DNA from: Alisma plantago-aquatica
Lineage: Eukaryota > Streptophyta > Magnoliopsida > Alismatales > Alismataceae
DNA: 64,000 nucleotides
Direction: 5' to 3'
Assembly (NCBI GenBank): GCA_963693085.1
Contig: OY856410.1
Coordinates: 561,089,906 to 561,153,905, forward strand
The notes beneath the pieces were generated by a model that was not told the origin of the DNA, searched no databases, and was given only the letters and a program-made list of their open reading frames with translations. The position numbers and the translations under genes were made by a program. Positions 10,164 to 19,320 of the stretch are shown piece after piece (position 1 is the first letter of the stretch; every line of letters begins with the position of its first letter).

Positions 10164-12281
10164 TCATGATAAACCCTGCACATAAGAAAAAATAGAATTT
10201 AATATATTAGAAGGATCGGTGAGGAGGTTTCGGACAGCGTCGAATTGACGGTCGAATTCCTCACCGATATTGGCAAAAGGGACCCCAGGAGCGGAAGGGT
10301 GGGATGGCTGGGGTCTGCGTGGGATGGTGTTAGTGTCTTGCGGAAGAGACACTGATGATGCCCCGAGCTGCATAGTGACTGTGGATGAAGTCACCAGCGG
10401 TGTCGGGGTGGTGACAGGTGTGAAAAGTGGTGGAATTTGTGGTGAAAGCGGTGGCAGAGATAGTGATGGGGTGGAAACTGCGGAGGTGAAAGGGAAGGTG
10501 GTAAAGTCAGGCATAGGGGTGGAGAAAGGGAAGCCCGAAGGAAATAGGGGTGATGAAGTGGATGTGAATGGTTGCGTGGATGGGATGTGGAAGAAAGGAG
10601 TGGTAGATGTTGGAATGGTGGAGGGTGGAGTGGTGGCAGCGGTTAGCTGCTCATGTAGACTCTGAATGAAAGAGTCGATTGAGGAGGAGGTTAAGATTTC
10701 TTCATGGAGGATCTCGGCCTCAGGATTTGGTTTATATGTTGGTGTCCCCGACAGTTGTTGGGCTTGCAATTGCCTTCTGGAAGGTCGTTTGACAGGTATT
10801 TTTGTTGGTTGAGTTGCCGGGGCTGAGATGCTCAGCTCCGTTTGTCCCGTTGTAGCTTTCTTTTTAGTTATTTTAACTGAAGCTAGTATTTGTGAAAGCT
10901 CCTCATCTGAGAAGAGGAGCTGTTTGGTGTCATAATTTGCTAGCTCCGGAAGAGGGATAAGTGTTCTGGAAGACTTAACCATCGTGCTGAAGACGTAGTG
11001 TAATTTCCCATCCTTTTCCTTGATGATGAAGGAGTTCTTCAGGGTTTGTTCATTGGTAAGGATGTCGCCCTTTAGTTGCGTGCAGCGGGGTAGGGGTTTG
11101 TCCATCTTGAGATATTTGATAATAGATGTGACATGCCCTCCCATGCATATCTCTTTCCCCAGGCTGGAGGTTGATAGTTTCTGGATCAGTTGTCGTCTGA
11201 TATTGACCGGCCTCTCATTAAAAATAGACCAGAGAACGAAAAGATCTAAAATTGTAACGTTTCCCCCTTCTGTCCTGGGGAAGAGTGCGCCAGCGAGAAT
11301 TTTGTGCATGGTGCGCACAAAGCCAGAGTGGATATTTGACGCTTTGCACATCTTCGGGTCATAGGTGGGGATCCCGGTTAGAGTTTTCCAGAATTTGTGT
11401 CTATTGAACTCTGAATGTTCGGTACCCACCTCCATGGCTTTCCGCAGCTGGTCCTGGTTGTCGATGAAGATTGTGTTCATCATATATTCCTTCAAGACAA
11501 CCTTGCTGCCGAAGATTTGGGTGACAAGCCTTCTGTCACCTCCGTCCCATGACCTTTCCATGATGTCGACGGGCTCCTTGGTCAGAAAAGTGAAAAACTC
11601 TGTAGTGGGTTCAGAGTAAGATACTTCAGGTACTAGGCACAACCTGGAGAGGTTGGCTTTTTCTAGCATGTTGAAGATGCGGTCGTATATCCCCATCTTA
11701 AGCAGAATGCTGGAGCAAACATACTTGGTGGGTTTTAGTATTTTGTTAGTGGAGAGGTTGGTTTGGATGAAGAGGTTTTCTTGTGGTGGTGTAGTGGTGG
11801 TGATGGGAATGAAAGTGGGGATGGTAACATGGATGGTGATGGTAGTAGCGGGAATGGTCGTGTTGGGTTTTGCAAAGGGTTGATCCATGGCCGAGGCAGG
11901 TCGAACTTGTTTCCTTGCCCGTTTCTTAGAGGGCTTCCCAGATGCAGCTTCCTGGACCTTGCGCTTCCCCATTTGTTCTTCGGCTGGGGATTCCTCCTCG
12001 GGATTTGGCTCGTATTCTGAGGCTTCATCATCGTTAGAAGAAATATCTTCTACGTCTTCGTCGGTCGCTTCTGTTAGACAGTTGGTGAGTCGGTCAATGT
12101 CAACTAGAACCTCCATCATTTTGATTTTTGGAGGGGCCTTCCCAGTTTGGTTGAAGACATCTCTGATATTCTGGAGTCGAGCTAGCTCTTCCATCATTTT
12201 CTCCCTTGTCAGAGAAGGAGCAGCTTCAAATCTGATGGTTTTCTTCGCTGATGATGTCATGGCTGCAAAATGGGAGATCAA
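10164..12281 (-). CDS. Athila-2 envelope-position ORF, 705 residues
   Basis: The ORF runs from Met at 12281 to a TGA at 10164, but the same frame continues past this stop to the Athila-1 border near 10024 with coding-like sequence (VATIDEQYRALPTILQGFHQ). Layout: helical start, acidic region (about 75-105), basic cluster KPSKKRARKQVR (about 120-130), Thr/Pro-rich linker, a conserved core (about 180-400, with KASNIHSGFVRTMHKILAG and DLFVLWSIFNERPVN) resembling ATHILA-family ORFs, then a long Thr/Ser/Pro-rich tail. No signal peptide or clear membrane helix. A nuclear role is as plausible as an envelope role. Function unknown. Confidence 0.75.
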   Translation of the reverse strand: MISHFAAMTSSAKKTIRFEAAPSLTREKMMEELARLQNIRDVFNQTGKAPPKIKMMEVLVDIDRLTNCLTEATDEDVEDISSNDDEASEYEPNPEEESPAEEQMGKRKVQEAASGKPSKKRARKQVRPASAMDQPFAKPNTTIPATTITIHVTIPTFIPITTTTPPQENLFIQTNLSTNKILKPTKYVCSSILLKMGIYDRIFNMLEKANLSRLCLVPEVSYSEPTTEFFTFLTKEPVDIMERSWDGGDRRLVTQIFGSKVVLKEYMMNTIFIDNQDQLRKAMEVGTEHSEFNRHKFWKTLTGIPTYDPKMCKASNIHSGFVRTMHKILAGALFPRTEGGNVTILDLFVLWSIFNERPVNIRRQLIQKLSTSSLGKEICMGGHVTSIIKYLKMDKPLPRCTQLKGDILTNEQTLKNSFIIKEKDGKLHYVFSTMVKSSRTLIPLPELANYDTKQLLFSDEELSQILASVKITKKKATTGQTELSISAPATQPTKIPVKRPSRRQLQAQQLSGTPTYKPNPEAEILHEEILTSSSIDSFIQSLHEQLTAATTPPSTIPTSTTPFFHIPSTQPFTSTSSPLFPSGFPFSTPMPDFTTFPFTSAVSTPSLSLPPLSPQIPPLFTPVTTPTPLVTSSTVTMQLGASSVSLPQDTNTIPRRPQPSHPSAPGVPFANIGEEFDRQFDAVRNLLTDPSNILNSIFSYVQGLS

Positions 12282-12357
12282 GAGTTAGAAAATCATATTA
12301 CAGAGATTTGATTTTATTAATTTATGTATGTTTATGGAAATTAGATGAATGTGCAAG

Positions 12358-12466
12358 GCCAAACGGTTTGAAGACCGTTTGATCCCAAACGGTTTCAGGA
12401 CCGTTTGGTTCCAAACGATTTCAAGACTGTTTGGTCCCAAACGGTTTCAAGACCGTTTGGAAAGTG
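12358..12466. repeat. AAACGGT/ACCGTTT palindromes upstream of the Athila-2 3' ORF
   Basis: Four to five copies of the palindromic unit CCAAACGGTTT..GACCGTTTGG in about 110 bases, 75 bases upstream of the ORF start at 12281. Same unit as at 13006-13175 and in the LTR at 20573-21175. Confidence 0.85.
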
Positions 12467-12469
12467 AAG

Positions 12470-12905
12470 CGTCGCACAGCTACCGGCGAAAAAGAAGATG
12501 AAGGCGAAACGTCGCGGAGATGGCGGGGGCGTCGGTGACGACGGCGAAAGCGGCGGTTAACAGTGGTGATAAAAGCTATGGTGAAAAAGACGATAAAAAC
12601 GACGGTGACTCTGGCGATGAAAACGGCGGTGAGGACGGTGGTGAAGACGATGAGGATAGACAGAGCCGTTGGTGAAAACAGCGAAGACGATGGTGATGTC
12701 GGTGATAGAGAAGGAGTTCGACAGCGCCGTGAGGAGCTGGGGGTGACCAGAACGGCGGTGGTACGCAAGCAAAGGCAATGTTGTCGACGTCGTGATGGTG
12801 ACGCGCTCACCTTGTTGCAGGGAGAGCGACGGAGGCGAGGTTGACGGAGGTGCGATCACGCGGGAACAAAGGCAATGAAACAGGGCTAGCACGGGAGTTG
12901 CAGAT
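12470..12905. other. GC-rich low-complexity spacer of Athila-2
   Basis: Degenerate trinucleotide-rich sequence (GGCGGTGA-type on the plus strand). It holds open frames on both strands only because of its composition; the translations are Ser/Arg- or His/Arg-rich without family features. It would form the leader between the candidate TATA box and the 3' ORF. Confidence 0.5.
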
Positions 12906-12945
12906 TGCTCGGGAGTCGAAGGAAAGAAAGACGAAGGGGTAAGGT

Positions 12946-12957
12946 TTATATTTATAG
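12946..12957 (-). promoter_or_regulatory. Candidate internal TATA box of Athila-2
   Basis: The minus strand reads CCTATAAATATA. It lies about 50 bases downstream of the palindrome array at 13006-13175. In the LTR the same order is seen: array, CCCTAAGT-type block, then CCTATAAATA at 20547-20557. A CCCTAAGT block followed by CAAACG is present in both places. Activity is inference. Confidence 0.45.
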
Positions 12958-13005
12958 GAAACAGGGGGTTGACCTGACAAAAACCCTAAGTCAAACGATT
13001 TTAGC

Positions 13006-13175
13006 TACCGTTTGGACTCCAAACGGTTTGAAGACCGTTTGGTTCCAAACGGTTTGGAGACTGTTTGGTTCCAAACGGTTTGGAGACCGTTTGGTTCCAA
13101 ACGGTTTGGAGACCGTTTGGTTCCAAATGGTTTGGAGACCGTGTGGTTCCAAACGGTTTCAGAACCGATTGATAG
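13006..13175. repeat. AAACGGT palindrome array in the Athila-2 spacer
   Basis: About six units of CCAAACGGTTTGGAGACCGTTTGG type, nearly head-to-tail with TT spacers, period about 24 bases. Each unit is itself an inverted repeat. Confidence 0.9.
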
Positions 13176-13337
13176 GGTTAAGGTTGAATGAAAAAATTGA
13201 TATTTTTATGTTTGTTTTAGTTATGTGAATTTTTTTGTATATTATCATTTTTCTATTTTTATGTTTGGTATAAATTTTTTTTAATAAGATAAACCTAAGG
13301 TAAAAAGAACGGGAAAACGAGAAAAGAAAGAAATCTT

Positions 13338-13387
13338 GGGTTGCCTCCCAAGTAGCGCCTGGGTTTTACGTCGCTGGCTCGACGAAG
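13338..13387 (-). other. Conserved post-integrase motif of Athila-2
   Basis: Minus strand: ACGTAAAACCCAGGCGCT followed by ACTTGGGAGGCAACCC, starting about 12 bases after the integrase stop. Aligns with 2698-2748 of Athila-1 over about 50 bases, whereas the rest of the two spacers does not align. Confidence 0.6.
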
Positions 13388-13398
13388 CTGTAATAGAG

Positions 13399-14391
13399 TT
13401 ATGCTGTTGTTATAACATCCTTAATTTTGATGGTTTGTCTTGGCACTTTGTCTTCCGGAGAGTAGTATCTTTTTAAACGGTGACCGTTGACCGTCCTTTC
13501 TCCTCCGTTGTTGTCTATAATAATGCAAGCTCCAGTTGGGTAAATATGTTTTATAATAAAGGGCCCGGACCATTTTGTTCTAAGTTTTCCAGGAAATAAT
13601 TTGAGCTTGGAGTTGAAAAGGAGCACTTTGTCACCAACGGCAATATCTTTTCTCTTGAGATGACCATCATGCCACATTTTTGTTTGCTCCTTATAGATTC
13701 TGGCATTGTGATAGGCGGTCATTCGGAGCTCTTCTAACTCCTGCAACTGGAGTTGTCTATTCTCACATGCATTTTTAAGATCGAAGTTTAATTGTTTGAT
13801 TGCCCACCAAGCTTTATGTTCCAGCTCTACTGACAGATGACAGGACTTCCCGTACACCAAACAGAACGGGGTTGTTCCGATTGGTATTTTATATGCAGTT
13901 CGGTATGCCCAAAGGGCATCAGGAAGTTTGGTGGACCAATCAGTGTGGTTTCTGTTCACCGTTTTTTCAAGAATCACCTTTAGTTGTCTATTGGATATCT
14001 CGACCTGACCACTTGTCTGTGGGTGGTAGGGCATGGTGAATTTATGATTGACTCCGTACTTTTTCAGTAAAGCTTCAAAACTGCGTTCCAAGAAATGGGT
14101 CCCGCCGTCCGATATGACAGTTCTTGGAACTCCAAATCTTGGGAAAATAACATCTTTGAACAATTCAATAACAGGTTTGGAATCGCTGGATACAGTGCGT
14201 ACAGCTTCAACCCATTTAGAGACGTAGTCTACTGCGACCAAGATGTAAGAGAAACCATAGGATGGGGGGAAAGGGCCCATGTAGTCTACCCCCCACACGT
14301 CGAAAAGCTCAATTTCCTGCCACAAGGTGAGGGGCATTTCGTCTCTTTTTGATATGTTTCCAGAAAATTGGCATTTGTTACAGGCTTTCAC
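13399..14391 (-). CDS. Athila-2 integrase
   Basis: 330 residues from the first Met. CNKCQF closes the HHCC zinc finger; the catalytic triad is visible as Asp in WGVDYMG, Asp in ISDGGTHF and Glu in GQVEISNR; the C-terminal part has [18 protein letters not shown] and KWSGPF. The frame continues upstream through a TAG at about 14422-14424 into the RNase H/zinc-finger ORF. This is the best-preserved domain of the element. Confidence 0.92.
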   Translation of the reverse strand: MKACNKCQFSGNISKRDEMPLTLWQEIELFDVWGVDYMGPFPPSYGFSYILVAVDYVSKWVEAVRTVSSDSKPVIELFKDVIFPRFGVPRTVISDGGTHFLERSFEALLKKYGVNHKFTMPYHPQTSGQVEISNRQLKVILEKTVNRNHTDWSTKLPDALWAYRTAYKIPIGTTPFCLVYGKSCHLSVELEHKAWWAIKQLNFDLKNACENRQLQLQELEELRMTAYHNARIYKEQTKMWHDGHLKRKDIAVGDKVLLFNSKLKLFPGKLRTKWSGPFIIKHIYPTGACIIIDNNGGERTVNGHRLKRYYSPEDKVPRQTIKIKDVITTA

Positions 14392-14421
14392 AAAATCGTA
14401 CGAATCCTTTGATATGGTGGG

Positions 14422-15468
14422 CTAGAAGAAACCGGATTGTAAAACTTTTATAGTTGTTTTCTTAGCACTCATGTGCCCCACTGTAGGTCCCGAATGGAAA
14501 TGCTCTAGGACCGGGGTTATTTCTTCTTTTGGCAAGCAGCGACGGAAAAGTCCGTCAGTACAAAAGCGAAATAGGTAGGGTTTATCCCAATAATATTGTT
14601 TTATGTCATGAAGGAACTTCCTTTTTTCATGATAGGAAGCAGAGGGGTGAATAATCCATGTGTCTAGATAGTTGACGATATCCGCGTACCAGGGGAATCC
14701 ATGGGTGGCCTTCATAAGCTGATCGTCTGGAAGAGAATCTCTGATAGGGATTTTGTCTTCTTCTTCAACCTCGATACGGCTGAGATGGTCAGCCACAACA
14801 TTCTCTACTCCACTTTTATCCTTAATTTCCAAGTCGAATTCTTGAAGCATTAGCACCCAGCGGATAAGCCTGGGTTTGGCATCTTGCTTCTGGATCATGT
14901 ATCGAATGGCTAAGTGGTCGGTATAAACAATGACCTTAGAACCAATCAAATACGAGCAAAATTTTTCAAATGCATAGATGATAGCCAGAAACTCCTTCTC
15001 TTTAGTGGTGTAGTTTTTATGCGCTTCATCTAGCGTTTTAGATGCGTAGTAGATAACATAGGGTTTCTTATCAATCCGTTGTCCTAGAACGGCCCCTATG
15101 GCATAATCACTTGCGTCGCACATGATTTCGAAGGGCAGCGACCAATCTGGAGCTCTTAGAATAGGATCAGAGATTAACGCATCCTTAAGGATAGAGAAAC
15201 TTTTCATACACTCCTGATTGAATATGAACTTGGCATCTTTGGTCAGGAGTTGGGTCATGGGTTTGGCAATCTTTGAGAAATCTTTGATGAATCTCCTATA
15301 GAATCCTGCATGACCCAGGAAAGCTCGAACTCCTCTTATGTCCTTTGGAGGTGACATCTTTGAGATAACATTGATCTTTGCTTTATCAACCTCTATTCCT
15401 CTATCACTTACCCTGTGTCCGAGGACGAAACCTTCTGTTACCATGAAATGGCATTTCTCCCAATTCAA
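14422..15468 (-). CDS. Athila-2 RT thumb, RNase H and integrase zinc-finger start
   Basis: 348 residues. The frame is open upstream of this Met to about 15500 ([13 protein letters not shown] block), so the Met is internal and not a true start. Contains [17 protein letters not shown], the RNase H with [12 protein letters not shown] and [24 protein letters not shown], and the [12 protein letters not shown] part of the zinc finger. Ends at TAG where the homologous codon normally encodes Trp. Confidence 0.9.
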   Translation of the reverse strand: MNWEKCHFMVTEGFVLGHRVSDRGIEVDKAKINVISKMSPPKDIRGVRAFLGHAGFYRRFIKDFSKIAKPMTQLLTKDAKFIFNQECMKSFSILKDALISDPILRAPDWSLPFEIMCDASDYAIGAVLGQRIDKKPYVIYYASKTLDEAHKNYTTKEKEFLAIIYAFEKFCSYLIGSKVIVYTDHLAIRYMIQKQDAKPRLIRWVLMLQEFDLEIKDKSGVENVVADHLSRIEVEEEDKIPIRDSLPDDQLMKATHGFPWYADIVNYLDTWIIHPSASYHEKRKFLHDIKQYYWDKPYLFRFCTDGLFRRCLPKEEITPVLEHFHSGPTVGHMSAKKTTIKVLQSGFF

Positions 15469-15601
15469 GATAAGGTTCGTTTCCTCACAGCGTTGCAGAA
15501 TTTATTAAACAGTTGTCAAAAGAATCTCCGTATACTGAGAAATCGTCCATAAACACCTCCATGACAGATTCTGTTAAACCGGCGAAGATAGCAGACATAC
15601 A

Positions 15602-15955
15602 TCATTGGAAAGTGGCGGGTGTGTTACATAGCCCGAACGGCATTCTTCTAAAGGCATAGGTCCCAAAAGGACAGGTGAAGGTGGTTTTTTCCTGGTCCTC
15701 CGGGTGTATGGGTATTTGGTAAAACCCGGAGTAACCATCGAGGTAACAAAAATATTTTTGGTGAGCTTGGCGTTCCAGGACTTCATCAAGGAAAGGTAGA
15801 GGGTAGTGGTCTTTCCTTGTGGCTTTGTTCAACTTTTTGTAATCAATACACATTCGCCATCCATTTACAGTCCTGGTAGGCACTAGTTCATTTTTGTCAT
15901 TTAGCACTACAGTAGTGCCCCCTTTTTTGGAACAACCTGAACGGGGCTGACCCAC
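15602..15955 (-). CDS. Athila-2 reverse transcriptase, palm part
   Basis: 117 residues: CIDYKKLNKATRKDHYPLPF, FCYLDGYSGFYQIPI, TTFTCPFGTYAFRRMPFGL. It ends at a TGA directly after PATFQ; the same frame then continues to the catalytic [11 protein letters not shown] box, where a short deletion and frameshift near 15500 breaks it. The upstream border is another frameshift near 15930. Confidence 0.9.
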   Translation of the reverse strand: MGQPRSGCSKKGGTTVVLNDKNELVPTRTVNGWRMCIDYKKLNKATRKDHYPLPFLDEVLERQAHQKYFCYLDGYSGFYQIPIHPEDQEKTTFTCPFGTYAFRRMPFGLCNTPATFQ

Positions 15956-16356
15956 TGGGAGTCAGAAATAGGATAGATCATGTCGGCTTTGAGTAATTTA
16001 AGGACCTCCAGGCAAATTACCTCCTTTAGATTAGGATTTAGTTTTCTTTGATGCTCTCGAGAGGGCTTGAATTCGTCAACCATTGGAAGTCTATGCATAC
16101 ACAGGGCTGGATTGATGCCTGTTAGGTTAGTTATCTTATATCCTATGACCTTTTTATGCTTCCTCAGCTCTTTCAGAAGCTTTCCCTCTGGATCTCTTGT
16201 AAGGGTGGAGCTGATGATAACTGGGCATAGTTTTTCTTCATCTAAGAAAACATGTTTGAGCCCTATAGGTAAAGTCTTCAATTCAGGGGCTTTCGGCGAC
16301 TCAGGTGCTTCTATAACAGTAACGGCCTTAAGTTCTTCAAAAGTGGCCTTTGGCAC
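15907..16356 (-). CDS. Athila-2 protease-RT linker and RT fingers
   Basis: 149 residues with the typical Athila segment PELKTLPIGLKHVFLDEE, the GINPALCMHRLPM region and SQWVSPVQVVPKKG at the start of RT. Frameshifts separate it from the protease upstream (about 16357-16420) and from the RT palm downstream. Confidence 0.85.
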   Translation of the reverse strand: MPKATFEELKAVTVIEAPESPKAPELKTLPIGLKHVFLDEEKLCPVIISSTLTRDPEGKLLKELRKHKKVIGYKITNLTGINPALCMHRLPMVDEFKPSREHQRKLNPNLKEVICLEVLKLLKADMIYPISDSQWVSPVQVVPKKGALL

Positions 16357-16419
16357 TTCTTCAGCCTTTTATAGATGTTGGAGGCACTATTGAACTAATT
16401 CATTCGCTGAGAATTCAAC

Positions 16420-16842
16420 CTATGGATTGATTAGAACATTTTCAAGTTCGTCAACTGGCTCGGAGATTTCCAACTGTGACATTTGTTGAATAGCATCAAG
16501 GAGGAAAACCTCCTCTTGGATGCTGGGCCCTTTCATACTATGAAGGACTTGGAATTGAATTGCTTCTTTTCCGAGTCTAAGAATGATGGTACCAGCTTCA
16601 ACGTCAATGAGCGCTCTGGCAGTAGCGAGGAATGGTCTGCCAAAAATGATTGGATACCTTAGGTCTTCTTTAATATCCATGACGACAAAGTCACATGGTA
16701 CGTAAGCATCCTTGCCTATCCTTACCGGGATATCTTCAATGATCCCCAAAGGTGGAGTTATAGTGGAATCAGCTAATTGGATAGTCATTGATGTAGGCAG
16801 CAATTCAGTGAAACCCAGACGTTTGCACATTGAGTAAGGCAT
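16420..16842 (-). CDS. Athila-2 aspartic protease
   Basis: 140 residues from the first internal Met. The frame continues upstream to include LADLGASISIMPYS. The active-site triplet reads DLG instead of DSG or DTG; this variant is common in Athila copies that I recall, so it need not mean loss of function. FGRPFLATARALIDVEAG marks the second half of the fold. Confidence 0.8.
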   Translation of the reverse strand: MPYSMCKRLGFTELLPTSMTIQLADSTITPPLGIIEDIPVRIGKDAYVPCDFVVMDIKEDLRYPIIFGRPFLATARALIDVEAGTIILRLGKEAIQFQVLHSMKGPSIQEEVFLLDAIQQMSQLEISEPVDELENVLINP

Positions 16843-16905
16843 AATAGATATGCTGGCCCCAAGGTCAGCTAATCCCTGTTTAGAAGATGTGTTGCCAATG
16901 CAACA

Positions 16906-17106
16906 TTAGATTTTGAAGGAACCTGGGTCCTTCTTCTTTTTGGGCATCTTGTTTAAGATGATGTCCGAAGTGGTTTGAGAAAGTTTAACAGTTTCCTGTT
17001 CCTCGGTGATGTATTTTCTTGATAGTAAGGTCTTGAGGTATTTTGCCCAGGCTGGCACCTCGGAAAGAGCATCAAGGAGCGGGATATCAATGTATAGTTT
17101 CTTCAT
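16906..17106 (-). CDS. Athila-2 pre-protease region
   Basis: 66 residues, KKLYIDIPLLDALSEVPAWA and KMPKKKKDPGSF, the conserved run-up to the protease in Athila elements. It is closed by a TAA at 16906-16908 that is in frame with the protease, and is shifted by one frame from the upstream ORF near 17110. Confidence 0.85.
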   Translation of the reverse strand: MKKLYIDIPLLDALSEVPAWAKYLKTLLSRKYITEEQETVKLSQTTSDIILNKMPKKKKDPGSFKI

Positions 17107-17534
17107 TGCCTCTTTGAACTTTGAAACCTGGTGTCCATCTTTGTTTCTTGTAATCTTCCTGGGTACGGGATTCTTGGTTTATATTGCAAAACTCCAGGTT
17201 CTTTGAACACTTTATCTTTGCCCTTAGTGTCCTCAGAGGGCTTATCCATTCCTTGTTGCGGGTTCTCATTCGTCATGAAAGCAGGGGTATCATCATTATC
17301 CAGGGTGATCTTGGTAGTCTCATGAAGAATGCGTCCAGATCTGGTGGTGATGGCATTCAACTGCTCATGTCTGTTTTGTCCGTGCTTAGGGTTTGATTCA
17401 GGCTGCCCAGCAAACGTACCTGCTGGTGGCTTCAATTGTGCAGCGATCTGAGCAAGTTGAGCTTCAACTGCTTTTTGCTGAGCCTGCTGGTTAGCTAGCA
17501 TAGTTTGATGTGATTGTAACATCTGCCTGATCAA
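17103..17534 (-). CDS. Athila-2 gag-protease linker
   Basis: 143 residues, Gln-rich helix (MLANQQAQQKAVEAQLAQIA) followed by ITTRSGRILHE, a block found at the gag-pol junction of plant Athila/Tat elements. The frame is open further upstream with a Pro/Gln-rich stretch to about 17768, so this Met is internal. Confidence 0.8.
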   Translation of the reverse strand: MIRQMLQSHQTMLANQQAQQKAVEAQLAQIAAQLKPPAGTFAGQPESNPKHGQNRHEQLNAITTRSGRILHETTKITLDNDDTPAFMTNENPQQGMDKPSEDTKGKDKVFKEPGVLQYKPRIPYPGRLQETKMDTRFQSSKRQ

Positions 17535-17767
17535 GGATATTTCATCTTCCGGTTGGGTAGGAACATTTTTCGGAGGAATTGGTTGCTGGGTTTGTTGAGA
17601 TTGTTGGGGTGGTAACGCCAGCTGAGGTTGCTGAGTATGCAGCTGTGGGTGGAGTGGAGGATGAGTGTACTGGTAGTAAGCTGATTGGTTCCTGGGGTAG
17701 TTAGCCCTAGGAAAGTTACTCCTGGAATTCCCTTGATTTTGGTTGAAGTTGTTTGGGAATCCAGGTG

Positions 17768-18292
17768 TTAGCCTACTAGTAGATCCCCCTGTGTTTGATG
17801 TTGAGGATTGGAAGTCCCAGTAGGGTTTCCATACTGAAACCCTGGATGATTCCTTGGTTGATTAGGGTTGTAGTAGACTTGCCCAGGGATAGAGTGGATA
17901 GAGTTAACTTGTTCTGGTAGTTGCTCTTCCGACTGATCAATGATAGGTTCATATGGTTGTGATGGTGGATGCAGATCCATCATCAAAGTATATAGCATAC
18001 CGCAGGAAAGAGTCGGATGGTCAGAAGCATGACAAGCCTCACAGGATCCCGTGACGGCTTTGACTTGTTGAACTAGCAGATTTTTCTTCTTATCGATCTC
18101 TCCGAGAGAAGTCTCGAGAGCTTGCTGCTTATGAACTATGGTTTTCAGGACTTCAGCTATTTCTTTCATCTCTATTGATTCTTCAACTTTGAAAACATTG
18201 AGGACACCTTTACTGGCTGACCGTCCCCAGTTGGACTGGTTTTCAGCTCCGAGAGTAACAATCTTCCATGCGTCCTCGTAATTTTTCCTCAT
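17768..18292 (-). CDS. Athila-2 gag, nucleocapsid part
   Basis: 174 residues. Contains a complete zinc knuckle CEACHASDHPTLSC (C-X2-C-X4-H-X4-C), which binds element RNA during packaging, after a coiled segment rich in Glu/Lys. The frame continues upstream through a TAG to the capsid part. It ends with a frameshift near 17770. Confidence 0.88.
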   Translation of the reverse strand: MRKNYEDAWKIVTLGAENQSNWGRSASKGVLNVFKVEESIEMKEIAEVLKTIVHKQQALETSLGEIDKKKNLLVQQVKAVTGSCEACHASDHPTLSCGMLYTLMMDLHPPSQPYEPIIDQSEEQLPEQVNSIHSIPGQVYYNPNQPRNHPGFQYGNPTGTSNPQHQTQGDLLVG

Positions 18293-18472
18293 GAAGTTTC
18301 CTCTAGAAGAGGAATCTAAGAACTGTTTAATATCATCGCTTACTCCCCGATAGAAGGTTTCTATCAGTTGATTCTGGGAGATTCCATGATGAGGGTATTT
18401 ACACAGAAGTTCTTTAAATCTCTCCCATGCCTCATCAAGGGTTTCTCCAGGTAGCTTAGAGAAGTGATTGAT

Positions 18473-19150
18473 CTACCCTCTAATTTCATAGGTTAGTGAG
18501 GGTGGAAAGAACTTCTCTAAGAACTTTTCCTCAAGAGGAGCCCAGGTGGTTATTATTGGTTCTCTGTCAAGTGAGTTATACCAACTCAAGGCCCTCCCAG
18601 ATAGGGTAAAATGAAACAGATGAAGCATTATGGCATCATAAGCGACACCATCTTGTGGAACCAGGAGGCACAACGCCTTAAACCTTTTTAAATGATCCAT
18701 GCAATCATCTCCAGAACCTCCGGAGAAAGATATGCCTTGCATGATCTGGATCCACTGGGTCTGAATCTCAAAGTTGGGGATATTAATAATCGGAGGTCGG
18801 ACCGGGTGGTTATCTTCAAAGTTCTTTGGGACAGCGTAGTCCCTTAGTTGTTTGTTTCTTAACTCCAACTGAGCAGCTTGGGTTGTTGCCTCAGTTTCAG
18901 CTCTGATACGAGCTTGCTCTTCCGCACGAATCTCCGCTTGGATTTGGGCACGAGTTTCAGCGATGAGTTGTTCCCTTTGAGCGGAGATGGTGGCATTGAC
19001 CCTCTCCATTACCAAAGCAGCCTGGCGTTGATCTTCAGGCATTTTCCTGGCCCTTTGGTGATTGAGTCGAATGCGGCGGTGGAAGCTTCTCTCTACCTCA
19101 GAGTCAAACTCTGGATCAGGGGAGAATCCGAGGCTATGCGCAGGTTGCAT
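18473..19150 (-). CDS. Athila-2 gag, capsid part
   Basis: 225 residues from Met at 19150. A long charged coiled coil of Glu/Arg/Ala/Gln (about 45-110) precedes the capsid fold, which shows DHLKRFKALCLLV, LHLFHFTLSGRALSWYNSL and EKFLEKFFPPS. It ends at a TAG at 18473-18475; the frame then continues with DEAWERFKELLCKYPHHG, the usual capsid end. Start chosen as the first Met after the leader of about 150 bases from the primer site. Confidence 0.9.
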   Translation of the reverse strand: MQPAHSLGFSPDPEFDSEVERSFHRRIRLNHQRARKMPEDQRQAALVMERVNATISAQREQLIAETRAQIQAEIRAEEQARIRAETEATTQAAQLELRNKQLRDYAVPKNFEDNHPVRPPIINIPNFEIQTQWIQIMQGISFSGGSGDDCMDHLKRFKALCLLVPQDGVAYDAIMLHLFHFTLSGRALSWYNSLDREPIITTWAPLEEKFLEKFFPPSLTYEIRG

Positions 19151-19302
19151 GCACGATTTCTACCTGAGTAGAGAAAAGAAAACACCTTTAGAAAATGACA
19201 AAGATATGATAGTTTCAAGAAGATATAGAGTTATGATTAAAAAGAAAGTGTAAAATCCTAACCAACTAGAAAGATACTGAGTGAAATTACAACGTTCCGT
19301 TG

Positions 19303-19320
19303 TCCCCGGCAATGGCGCCA
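19303..19320 (-). other. Athila-2 primer binding site (tRNA-Asp type)
   Basis: Minus strand TGGCGCCATTGCCGGGGA, five bases inside the LTR end at 19326. One base differs from the Athila-1 site. Confidence 0.88.

Noticed and set aside
12421..12892. Frames of 93-129 codons in the Athila-2 spacer
   Set aside because: Composition-driven Ser/Arg/Thr or His/Arg low complexity, open on several frames at once.
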